Assembly: GCA_947456315.1 (NCBI GenBank)
Contig: CANGRU010000007.1
Location: 1 to 16,671 of the forward strand
DNA length: 16,671 nt
Source of the DNA: Beijerinckiaceae bacterium
GTDB taxonomy: Bacteria > Pseudomonadota > Alphaproteobacteria > Rhizobiales > Beijerinckiaceae
Reading direction: 5' to 3'
Shown: positions 1 to 6,281 of the stretch, piece after piece
How positions within the stretch are numbered: the stretch's first letter is position 1
Layout: every line of letters starts with the position of its first letter
Program-made: the position numbers and the translations under genes
Notes under the pieces: model-generated
Databases searched by the model: none
Seen by the model: the letters and a program-made list of their open reading frames with translations, nothing else
What the model was told of the DNA's origin: nothing

Positions 1-1
1 G

Positions 2-1081
2 GGCGAGACTTTCAATCTGGGCTCTCCCAAACAGCTCGGCGATATTCTGTTTGGCAAAATGGGGCTGCCGGGGGCCAAGAAAACCGCGACCGGGGCTTGG
101 TCGACATCCGCCAGCGTGCTCGATGAGCTGGCCGAACAGGGCCATGAATTGCCCTCGCGCATTCTCGCATGGCGCCAGCTCGCCAAACTCAAATCCACTT
201 ACACGGATGCGCTGCCAAGCTTCGTCAATCCACGCACCAAGCGCGTGCATACAAGCTTCTCGATGGCGCAGACGACGACCGGCCGCCTGTCGTCATCCGA
301 ACCCAATTTGCAGAATATTCCCGTGCGCAATGAAGAAGGCCGGCGCATCCGCACCGCCTTTATTGCCGAGCCGGGTCGCAAAATTCTCTCCGCCGACTAT
401 TCGCAAATCGAATTGCGGATTCTGGCGCATGTCGCCGATATCCCGCAATTGCGCCGTGCTTTTGCCGAAGGCCTCGACATTCACGCCATGACGGCGTCCG
501 AAATGTTTGGCGTGCCGATTGAGGGCATGCCCCCAGAGGTGCGTCGCCGCGCCAAAGCGATCAACTTCGGCATTATCTATGGCATTTCGGCTTTTGGTCT
601 GGCCAACCAGCTTGGCATTTCCCGCGAAGAAGCAGGCGCCTATATCAAACAATATTTCGAGCGTTTCCCCGGCATCCGCGATTATATGGAAGCCACCAAA
701 AAGCAGGCGCGTGAAACCGGACTTGTGACGACCATTTTCGGGCGCAAGTGCCATTATCCGCGCATCACATCCTCAAACCCCTCTGAACGCGCTTTCAACG
801 AGCGCGCGGCGATCAATGCGCCTATTCAGGGCTCGGCATCCGACATCATCCGCCGCGCCATGGTGCGCATGGATGATGCGCTGGAAGAAGCCGGTCTGGC
901 GGCACGCATGCTGTTGCAGGTGCATGACGAACTGGTGTTCGAAGTGCCGGAATCAGAGATCGAGCCGACGATCAAAATCGTGCGCCGTGTCATGGTCGAT
1001 GCACCCCACCCGGCTGTGCAACTCTCGGTGCCGCTGCAGGTCGATGCCAAAGCCGCTGCCAATTGGGATGAAGCGCATTAA
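2..1081 (+). CDS. polA: DNA polymerase I, C-terminal part (5' end outside window)
   Basis: DNA polymerase I fills gaps during Okazaki fragment processing and excision repair. Only the last 359 codons are present; the reading frame is open from base 2 and the 5'-nuclease and proofreading domains lie outside the window. What remains is most of the family A polymerase domain. Motif A (DYSQIELR, from base 395) carries the first catalytic Asp. Motif B (RRAKAINFGIIYG, about bases 545-585) is the O-helix with the Lys and Tyr that contact the incoming nucleotide. Motif C (QVHDELVFEVP, about bases 916-950) carries the second catalytic Asp. TTGRLSSSEPNLQNIP is the usual primer-template contact region. 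The frame ends at TAA with a typical C-terminus (VDAKAAANWDEAH). No break is visible. A palindromic repeat starts 40 bases after the stop. Identification is secure. Confidence 0.97.
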   Translation, partial: GETFNLGSPKQLGDILFGKMGLPGAKKTATGAWSTSASVLDELAEQGHELPSRILAWRQLAKLKSTYTDALPSFVNPRTKRVHTSFSMAQTTTGRLSSSEPNLQNIPVRNEEGRRIRTAFIAEPGRKILSADYSQIELRILAHVADIPQLRRAFAEGLDIHAMTASEMFGVPIEGMPPEVRRRAKAINFGIIYGISAFGLANQLGISREEAGAYIKQYFERFPGIRDYMEATKKQARETGLVTTIFGRKCHYPRITSSNPSERAFNERAAINAPIQGSASDIIRRAMVRMDDALEEAGLAARMLLQVHDELVFEVPESEIEPTIKIVRRVMVDAPHPAVQLSVPLQVDAKAAANWDEAH

Positions 1082-1120
1082 GGGCCTCTTGATCACGCGC
1101 GCCATTCCAGCCAATCTATT

Positions 1121-1204
1121 CGTCATTGCGAGCGAAGCGAAGCAATCCAGAGGCCTCACGCATTGCCTCTGGATTGCTTCGTCGCTTCGCTCCTCGCAAT
1201 GACG
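1121..1204. repeat. Palindromic intergenic repeat, intact copy (A)
   Basis: The left arm (1121-1154, beginning CGTCATTGCGAGCGAAGCGA) and the right arm (1165-1204, ending CTCGCAATGACG) are reverse complements apart from two 3-base insertions in the right arm. They enclose a 10-base loop, so the transcript would fold into a long hairpin. Repeats with this core are common between genes in Hyphomicrobiales and some other bacteria; that it belongs to that group is from memory, not from a search. It sits after polA and runs to within 16 bases of the preferred antiporter start. Confidence 0.9.
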
Positions 1205-1219
1205 ACGGAGAGATTGCGC

Positions 1220-2623
1220 GTGAACAAATTTATTTCTGCCCTTTGTGTTGGTCTTTTCTGTGCCTCGCCCGCCTTCGCGGCTGAAGGGCTCGATGGCGCC
1301 AGGCTCTCGGCCCTTTGGGCGCTCCCCTTTGCTGGCATGTTGCTGTCGATTGCGCTGGGGCCGCTGCTCTTTGCCGATATCTGGCATCATCATTACGGCA
1401 AGATCGCTGGGCTCTGGGCTGCTTTGATCATTGTGCCTCTGGCAGCTCTCTATGGTTTCGATGCCACGGCGCATGTCGTCTTTCACACCGCTGCGCTTGA
1501 ATATGTGCCTTTCATCCTGATGCTGACCGCGCTGTTCACAGCAGCGGGTGGTCTGGTTCTGCGCGGCAATCTGCATGGCGCGCCGCTGCTCAACACGGGG
1601 CTTCTCGCTTTGGGCACTGTGCTTGCCAGCGTGATTGGCACAACGGGCGCCTCGATGGTGCTGATCCGCCCCTTGTTGCGCGCCAATGACAATCGTCGCC
1701 ACAATGTGCATGTCGTCGTGTTCTTCATTTTCCTTGTGTCAAATATCGGCGGCTCGCTGACACCCATTGGCGATCCGCCCTTGTTTCTGGGCTTCCTGCG
1801 GGGTGTTTCGTTTGGGTGGACGCTGACCCATCTGTGGCCTGAGACACTCTTTGCCAGCGCCACATTGCTCGCTCTGTTTTTTGCGATCGATACATGGCTC
1901 TATGCCAAAGAAGGCGTTGTTGCCCCTGACCCGACGCCTGATTCAAAACTGTCTGTTACAGGCCTCATCAATCTCGTGCTGATCGGCATCGCTGTTGGCG
2001 CTGTCATTATGAGCGGCATCTGGAAGCCCGGCATCGCGTTTGAAATATACGGCACCAAACTCGAGCTGCAGAATCTTCTGCGCGAAGCAGTCATGATCGG
2101 CGTCACCTTCGCTTCGTTGGCGCTGACCAAACAAGATGATCGCGCGCTGAATGGATTTGAATGGGGCCCGATTGAAGAAGTCGCTAAATTGTTTGCCGCG
2201 ATCTTCATCACCATTGTCCCCGTGATGGCCATGCTGGCGGCTGGCAAGCACGGCGCTTTTGCGCCACTTGTCGCGCTGGTGACCAATGCCAATGGCGCGC
2301 CTGACAATGTCGCTTTCTTCTGGCTGACAGGCGCGCTCTCGTCATTCCTCGACAATGCGCCGACCTATCTTGTCTTCTTTGAATTGGCGGGCGGTGATCC
2401 CTCGCATCTCATGACAGATATGGCGATGACACTGGCGGCTGTCTCACTGGGTTCGGTTTTCATGGGCGCCAATACCTATATCGGCAATGCGCCCAATTTC
2501 ATGGTCTATGCCATTGCGCGGCGCGCAGGCGTGAACATGCCCAGCTTCTTTGGCTATATGCTCTGGTCGGGCGGGATTCTCATTCCGCTGTTTCTGGCCG
2601 TGACGTTTCTGTTTATGAAGTGA
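1220..2623 (+). CDS. Sodium:proton antiporter, NhaD/CitMHS_2 type (ion transporter superfamily)
   Basis: This is a predicted inner-membrane ion antiporter of 467 residues. I chose the GTG at 1220 because GGAG lies 9 bases upstream and the product then begins with a signal-like segment (MNKFISALCVGLFCASPAFA). An upstream ATG at 1163 is in frame, but its first codons are simply the palindromic repeat translated; an ATG at 1199 overlaps the repeat end and lacks a good ribosome site. About ten to twelve hydrophobic helices follow. The two-fold family pattern is visible: GGSLTPIGDPPLFLG near residue 177, SFLDNAPTYLVFF near 375-387 and GANTYIGNAPNFM near 416-428, the conserved half-helix motifs of ArsB/NhaD/CitMHS transporters. 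Na+/H+ exchange is the usual annotation of this branch; transport of an organic anion such as citrate cannot be ruled out. The gene stands alone, bracketed by repeats, with a strong terminator behind it. Confidence 0.85.
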   Translation: MNKFISALCVGLFCASPAFAAEGLDGARLSALWALPFAGMLLSIALGPLLFADIWHHHYGKIAGLWAALIIVPLAALYGFDATAHVVFHTAALEYVPFILMLTALFTAAGGLVLRGNLHGAPLLNTGLLALGTVLASVIGTTGASMVLIRPLLRANDNRRHNVHVVVFFIFLVSNIGGSLTPIGDPPLFLGFLRGVSFGWTLTHLWPETLFASATLLALFFAIDTWLYAKEGVVAPDPTPDSKLSVTGLINLVLIGIAVGAVIMSGIWKPGIAFEIYGTKLELQNLLREAVMIGVTFASLALTKQDDRALNGFEWGPIEEVAKLFAAIFITIVPVMAMLAAGKHGAFAPLVALVTNANGAPDNVAFFWLTGALSSFLDNAPTYLVFFELAGGDPSHLMTDMAMTLAAVSLGSVFMGANTYIGNAPNFMVYAIARRAGVNMPSFFGYMLWSGGILIPLFLAVTFLFMK

Positions 2624-2632
2624 CGCGTATCT

Positions 2633-2697
2633 GCGACGAAGCAATCAGGAAGGCTGCTCGTGAGGCTCTGGATTGCTTCGCTTCGCTCGCAATGACG
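2633..2697. repeat. Palindromic intergenic repeat, copy with degenerate left arm (B)
   Basis: The right arm (2664-2697, ending TTCGCTCGCAATGACG) matches the inverted left arm of the copy at 1121 at 33 of 34 positions. The left side keeps only GCGACGAAGCAATCAGG (2633-2649) and lacks the outer CGTCATTGCGAG part. The remaining AAGCAATC can still pair with GATTGCTT. The element begins 10 bases after the antiporter stop, and its right arm has the same orientation as the right arm of the copy in front of that gene. Confidence 0.85.
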
Positions 2698-2701
2698 AAA
2701 T

Positions 2702-2731
2702 AAAAACGCCGCTCTCTCGAGCGGCGTTTTT
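2702..2731. terminator. Bidirectional Rho-independent terminator between the antiporter gene and pckA
   Basis: A perfect 13-base stem (AAAAACGCCGCTC, 2702-2714, with its complement 2719-2731) closes a TCTC loop. The plus strand ends in a T run and the minus strand does as well, because the stem begins with five A. It lies 78 bases after the plus-strand antiporter stop and 21 bases after the minus-strand pckA stop, so it can end both convergent transcripts. Confidence 0.93.
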
Positions 2732-2752
2732 ATTTCGAGAACAAGGTGCAAC

Positions 2753-4366
2753 TTATTCAGCTGCGATCTTGGAGACCGGTGCGGCTTGGCGCACCTTTTC
2801 GTCAACATGGCTTTCGAAGTTGACGAAGTTCTTCTTGAACATTTCGCGCAGGTGCTTCGCGGTCGCGGCGAATTCTGACTTCGATGCCCATGTCTTGACC
2901 GGGTCAAGAATGTGCGGCTCGACGCCGGGCACGGACACGGGAACAGCCAGACCGAAATAGGGGTCGGTGCGGAATTCCACCTTCGACAGCGAACCATCGA
3001 GTGCGGCTGTCAGCAGGCGGCGTGTCACGCGGATCGGCATGCGGCGGCCTGTGCCTTCCTTGCCACCGGTCCAGCCGGTGTTGAGGAGCCAGCAATCGGC
3101 ATGATGCTTGGCGATGAGCTCGCGCAGCAGATTTCCGTATTCGGACGGATGCAGCGGCAGGAAGGGATGACCGAAGCAGGTCGAGAAGGTTGCTTCCGGT
3201 TCTGTCACGCCCTTTTCAGTGCCGGCCACTTTGGCGGTGTAGCCCGAGAGGAAGTGATACATGGCCTGTGCCGGATCAAGCTTCGAGATCGGAGGCAGAA
3301 CGCCGAAAGCGTCGCAGGTCAGCATGATGATATTTTTGGGATGACCCGAACGACCCGTTGGCGATGCATTCGAGATGAAGTCGAGCGGATAAGCGATGCG
3401 GGTGTTTTCTGTCTTCGAATCATCGTCGAAGTCAGGCAGGCGGGTGATCGGATCGAGAACGACGTTCTCCATCACCGTGCCGAAGCGCTCGGTCGTCGAA
3501 TAGATTTCGGGTTCAGCTTCACGCGACAGCTTGATCGCCTTGGCGTAGCAGCCGCCCTCAAAATTGAAGACGCCTTCCTTCGACCAGCCATGCTCGTCGT
3601 CGCCGATGAGGATGCGGTTGGGATCAGCCGAGAGTGTGGTCTTGCCGGTGCCCGACAGGCCGAAGAAAATGGCGACTTCGCCTTCCTTCGACACGTTCGC
3701 CGAGCAATGCATCGGCATGACGTTCTGCTTGGGCAGAATGTAGTTGAGATAGGTGAAGACCGACTTCTTCATTTCGCCAGCGTAGCTGGTGCCGCCGATC
3801 AGCATGATCTTGCGGGTGAAGTCGATGGCGACGATCGTTTCCGACTTGCCGCCGTGGCGCTTGGGATCATTCTTGAAGGTCGGCAGATCAATGATCGTCA
3901 GATCCGACGTGTAGTTGAGAACTTCCTCGCGGGTCGGGCGGATCAACAGATTGCGGATGAACAGCGAGTGCCAAGCGAATTCGCAAATGACGCGCGGCTT
4001 GCAACGGAAGGCCGGATCAGCGCCACCGTAGAGATCCTGAACGAACAGGTCCTTGCCTTCAGCATGTTTGATGAAGTCGGCGAGGAGATTTTCGAACTGC
4101 TCGGGTGTGACGGAATTGTTGTTTTCCCACCAGATGACATTCTCGGTGTTGGCGTCGCGGACAGTGTGCTTGTCCTTCGGCGAACGGCCGGTGTGAATGC
4201 CGGTCTCGGCATTGATGGCGCCACCGGGCACGATCACCGCTTCACCGCGGCGGATCGACTCCTCGTAAAGCATCGGAGCTTCGAGGTTGTAGGAGACAGT
4301 TCCGAGGTTCTTGAAACCGAATTTTTCGATCCCGAACGCCGGATTGAAAGTGCCGATCTGCTTCAT
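2753..4366 (-). CDS. pckA: Phosphoenolpyruvate carboxykinase (ATP)
   Basis: This cytoplasmic enzyme converts oxaloacetate and ATP to phosphoenolpyruvate, CO2 and ADP, the first committed step of gluconeogenesis. The 537-residue product matches the usual 530-540 of the ATP-dependent family. The P-loop GLSGTGKTT lies at about residues 236-244, followed by the metal/nucleotide segment IGDDEHGW and the [10 protein letters not shown] motif. RSPKDK near the N-terminus and TGWTGG toward the C-terminus are also typical. Longer in-frame starts exist at 4423 and 4474. I prefer 4366 because CTGGAGACGGCG supplies a GGAG six bases before that ATG and because family proteins begin near the [10 protein letters not shown] segment. 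It is convergent with the antiporter and shares its terminator. An 11-base-spaced direct repeat lies 110-130 bases upstream. In relatives pckA is a ChvG/ChvI-responsive gene, and chvI lies just beyond hugZ here. Confidence 0.97.
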   Translation of the reverse strand: MKQIGTFNPAFGIEKFGFKNLGTVSYNLEAPMLYEESIRRGEAVIVPGGAINAETGIHTGRSPKDKHTVRDANTENVIWWENNNSVTPEQFENLLADFIKHAEGKDLFVQDLYGGADPAFRCKPRVICEFAWHSLFIRNLLIRPTREEVLNYTSDLTIIDLPTFKNDPKRHGGKSETIVAIDFTRKIMLIGGTSYAGEMKKSVFTYLNYILPKQNVMPMHCSANVSKEGEVAIFFGLSGTGKTTLSADPNRILIGDDEHGWSKEGVFNFEGGCYAKAIKLSREAEPEIYSTTERFGTVMENVVLDPITRLPDFDDDSKTENTRIAYPLDFISNASPTGRSGHPKNIIMLTCDAFGVLPPISKLDPAQAMYHFLSGYTAKVAGTEKGVTEPEATFSTCFGHPFLPLHPSEYGNLLRELIAKHHADCWLLNTGWTGGKEGTGRRMPIRVTRRLLTAALDGSLSKVEFRTDPYFGLAVPVSVPGVEPHILDPVKTWASKSEFAATAKHLREMFKKNFVNFESHVDEKVRQAAPVSKIAAE

Positions 4367-4477
4367 CGCCGTCTCCAGATGCACCGTGCCGGGCCGATGG
4401 GCCAAGAGGGTCACGGTTTCCATGATTAGATGAGCGGACCCTTTATTCCCCAGCGGCCGGAAGGGCAAGGGCACAGA

Positions 4478-4496
4478 TCACAAAGGCGTCACAAAG
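4478..4496. promoter_or_regulatory. Tandem octamer upstream of pckA, candidate response-regulator site
   Basis: TCACAAAG occurs at 4478-4485 and again exactly at 4489-4496, a period of 11 bases (on the pckA strand, CTTTGTGA twice). Side-by-side direct repeats spaced by about one helical turn are the typical target of OmpR-type winged-helix regulators. The pair lies in the pckA upstream region, and chvI, an OmpR-family regulator gene, is about 1 kb away. Binding by ChvI is an inference; I did not match it to a published ChvI motif. The same bases also contain a short inverted repeat (AAAGGC...GCCTTT, 4482-4501). Confidence 0.4.
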
Positions 4497-4531
4497 CCTT
4501 TTATCGTTGCACTGCACAATATTATTGAACC

Positions 4532-5290
4532 TCAGGCCCTTGCTTGGGTTGCGAGCGCCACCAGCGTCTCGCGCAGCTCCTGCGGGCCGGAAATGGGGCT
4601 GGGGAAAACCAGCCGCGCGGTCTGATCACCCAAGGCCAGATCCATCCCCTCGGGGTCAAGACCAGAGGCCCGCCAGCGCCCGGACGGGGCCCCACACAGC
4701 TTTTCGGCGTAAAGCGCCAGCGCCTCGCCATGGTCCTCATTCATATGGGCCAGCGCCCCCTCTTCAGCCTCTGCCAGCGCGGCGGCTCCGGTCACATCGA
4801 GCAGGAGCTGTGGGCCGGCATAGGTCGCGGCCTTGGCAAAACCGCCATTCAGATGGGCTTTGTCCACCTCCAGCCGCCAGAAAGAGAAATCGCCGAAATC
4901 CGCATAAAGGGCAGATTTGGGGTGGCGGGCGAGAAAACGGGTGCGGGCGGCCAACCGCTCCTCCCCCTCGAGCTGGCGGGCCTTGCCCGAGACAGTCAGG
5001 CGGGGATGGGCCAGCGGGTCGCCCTTGCCCGTCTGGGCCAGCAGGAGCGAGGCGCGGCCGTCTTTCAGCAAATATTGGGTGTGGGCCGAGAGGCCGGACA
5101 TCAGCAAAAGCGGGGCGCCATCAAAAGCGGTGGCCACATTGACCAGCGAGGCGAAGGGGGCCCCTGCCGCATCCACAGTTGCCAGAGAGCCCGCGCGGAT
5201 GGCGCGCAGCAGGCGGCGCGCCTCGGCCAGCCCGTCATAGCCGGGCGGCAGCTCAAAGGTCCGTGGCTCTTGCGAGGGGGTCTGGGTCAT
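4532..5290 (-). CDS. HugZ-like FMN-binding split-barrel protein with DUF2470 domain
   Basis: The 252-residue protein combines a pyridoxamine-5'-phosphate-oxidase-like split barrel (about residues 25-150, including GSLATVDAAGAPFASLVN and HTQYLLKDGRASLLLAQ) with a C-terminal DUF2470 domain holding AHMNEDHGEAL (181-191). GGFAKAATY (149-157) joins them. This is the architecture of HugZ-type proteins, some of which degrade heme to release iron; others have no proven activity, so the function is stated at family level only. No signal peptide is seen, so it should be cytoplasmic. It shares the minus strand with pckA but ends 165 bases before the pckA start, with regulatory-looking sequence between, so it may be separately transcribed or read into pckA. 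The ribosome site (CCCAAGAG before ATG) is weak. The region is visibly richer in G and C than pckA or chvI. No heme-uptake genes are nearby. Confidence 0.85.
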   Translation of the reverse strand: MTQTPSQEPRTFELPPGYDGLAEARRLLRAIRAGSLATVDAAGAPFASLVNVATAFDGAPLLLMSGLSAHTQYLLKDGRASLLLAQTGKGDPLAHPRLTVSGKARQLEGEERLAARTRFLARHPKSALYADFGDFSFWRLEVDKAHLNGGFAKAATYAGPQLLLDVTGAAALAEAEEGALAHMNEDHGEALALYAEKLCGAPSGRWRASGLDPEGMDLALGDQTARLVFPSPISGPQELRETLVALATQARA

Positions 5291-5340
5291 CTCTTGGGTC
5301 TCCGGATGCCTTCGGTGGTGATTTCAGACACGCATACCTA

Positions 5341-5346
5341 TATAAT
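5341..5346 (+). promoter_or_regulatory. Candidate -10 element upstream of chvI
   Basis: TATAAT, a perfect sigma-70 type -10 hexamer, lies in the gap between the divergent hugZ and chvI genes. It would give a chvI leader of about 160 bases. No good -35 hexamer is found at the right spacing (GTGATT at 5318-5323 is poor), so the call is tentative. Confidence 0.25.
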
Positions 5347-5479
5347 GGGTGCCAATGGCGCAGCCCAATGGGAATGGACTGAACCTTTCGGCAAAGACCA
5401 AGTTTTACCGCAGTGTCGTCACATTTCGGCCTGCAAACATGCCGATTCTAGACCTTGCGGCCAGACCGACCGCAGCATC

Positions 5480-5495
5480 GGCCCGCTTCCGGGCC
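5480..5495 (+). other. GC-rich hairpin in the chvI leader
   Basis: GGCCCG (5480-5485) and CGGGCC (5490-5495) enclose the tetraloop CTTC, 18 bases before the chvI start codon and 5 bases before the AGG of its likely ribosome site. A weaker stem, TGCGG/CCGCA (5456-5460 with 5470-5474), lies just upstream. The pair could affect translation initiation; no T run follows, so it is not a terminator. Confidence 0.4.
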
Positions 5496-5513
5496 CAGTC
5501 AGGTTGAAGACCC

Positions 5514-6212
5514 ATGCCCACCATTGCTCTCGTCGACGACGACCGCAACATTCTCACCTCCGTCTCCATCGCCCTCGAGGGCGAAGGATACCGCGTGCAG
5601 ACCTATACCGATGGCGCCAGCGCGCTCGACGGATTGAAAACCAATCCGCCGGACCTTGCGATTTTCGACATCAAAATGCCGCGCATGGACGGAATGGAAT
5701 TGCTGCGCCGCCTGCGCCAGAAATCCGATCTGCCGGTGATCTTTCTCACCTCGAAAGATGAAGAGATCGACGAGCTCTTTGGCTTGAAAATGGGTGCGGA
5801 TGATTTCATCCGCAAACCATTCTCGCAGCGCCTGCTGGTGGAGCGTGTCAAAGCCATCCTGCGCCGCGCCAATCCGAAAGAAGCCGCCACGCAGAAAGAA
5901 TCAGAAGCCAAGCTCCTCGAGCGCGGCCTTTTGAAAATGGACCCCGAGCGCCACACCTGCACGTGGAAGGGTGAACCCGTCACACTGACCGTGACCGAAT
6001 TTCTCATCCTGCAAGCGCTTGCCACCCGCCCCGGCGTGGTGAAGAGCCGCAATTCGCTGATGGATGCCGCCTATGATGATCAGGTCTATGTCGATGACCG
6101 CACAATCGACAGCCACATCAAACGGCTGCGCAAGAAATTCAAAGTCGTCGATGATGATTTTGAAATGATCGAGACGCTCTATGGTGTCGGCTATCGCTTC
6201 AAAGAAGCCTGA
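5514..6212 (+). CDS. chvI: Response regulator of the ChvG/ChvI two-component system
   Basis: This is an OmpR-family transcription regulator of 232 residues, the output partner of ChvG. The N-terminal receiver domain shows the acidic pocket (VDDD, residues 7-10), the phospho-acceptor D52 in [10 protein letters not shown], the switch T79 and the conserved K101 in RKPF. A linker leads to a C-terminal winged-helix DNA-binding domain (about 130-230) with [21 protein letters not shown], the recognition-helix region [15 protein letters not shown] and the terminal YGVGYRF. The divergent hugZ and convergent-looking pckA lie upstream, chvG downstream after 69 bases containing a hairpin. In rhizobia, Agrobacterium and Brucella the orthologues (ChvI, BvrR) control envelope, acid-stress and host-interaction genes. 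The symbol rests on sequence features plus the chvG-hprK-EIIA-HPr order. Confidence 0.95.
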   Translation: MPTIALVDDDRNILTSVSIALEGEGYRVQTYTDGASALDGLKTNPPDLAIFDIKMPRMDGMELLRRLRQKSDLPVIFLTSKDEEIDELFGLKMGADDFIRKPFSQRLLVERVKAILRRANPKEAATQKESEAKLLERGLLKMDPERHTCTWKGEPVTLTVTEFLILQALATRPGVVKSRNSLMDAAYDDQVYVDDRTIDSHIKRLRKKFKVVDDDFEMIETLYGVGYRFKEA

Positions 6213-6240
6213 AGCCACCTTCTGAGCGAGACAGAGTTTC

Positions 6241-6264
6241 AGATGGCGGCGCAAGCCGCCATCT
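6241..6264 (+). other. GNRA-loop hairpin between chvI and chvG
   Basis: AGATGGCGGC (6241-6250) and GCCGCCATCT (6255-6264) form a perfect 10-base stem with a GCAA (GNRA-type) loop. Only TTTGTG follows, so it is at best a weak terminator. It lies between the chvI stop and the chvG ribosome site, where it may act as a partial terminator, an RNA-processing site or a stability element that sets the regulator-to-kinase ratio. Confidence 0.6.
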
Positions 6265-6281
6265 TTGTGAGACGGAGTAAC

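Noticed and set aside
953-1711. Minus-strand frame of 252 codons over the polA end and antiporter start
   Set aside because: It spans the repeat and antisense parts of two firm genes, with no known domain.
2554-2997. Minus-strand frame of 147 codons over the terminator and repeat copy B
   Set aside because: Most of it is terminator, repeat (the CERSEAIQ type translation) and out-of-frame pckA.
2912-4429. A 505-codon open frame on the plus strand antisense to pckA
   Set aside because: It mirrors the codon pattern of pckA, has no recognisable domain, and pckA is unambiguous on the other strand.
4544-5761. A 405-codon plus-strand frame crossing hugZ and the start of chvI
   Set aside because: It runs antisense through hugZ and out of frame into chvI; its sequence is low-complexity Arg/Gly/Pro-rich shadow.
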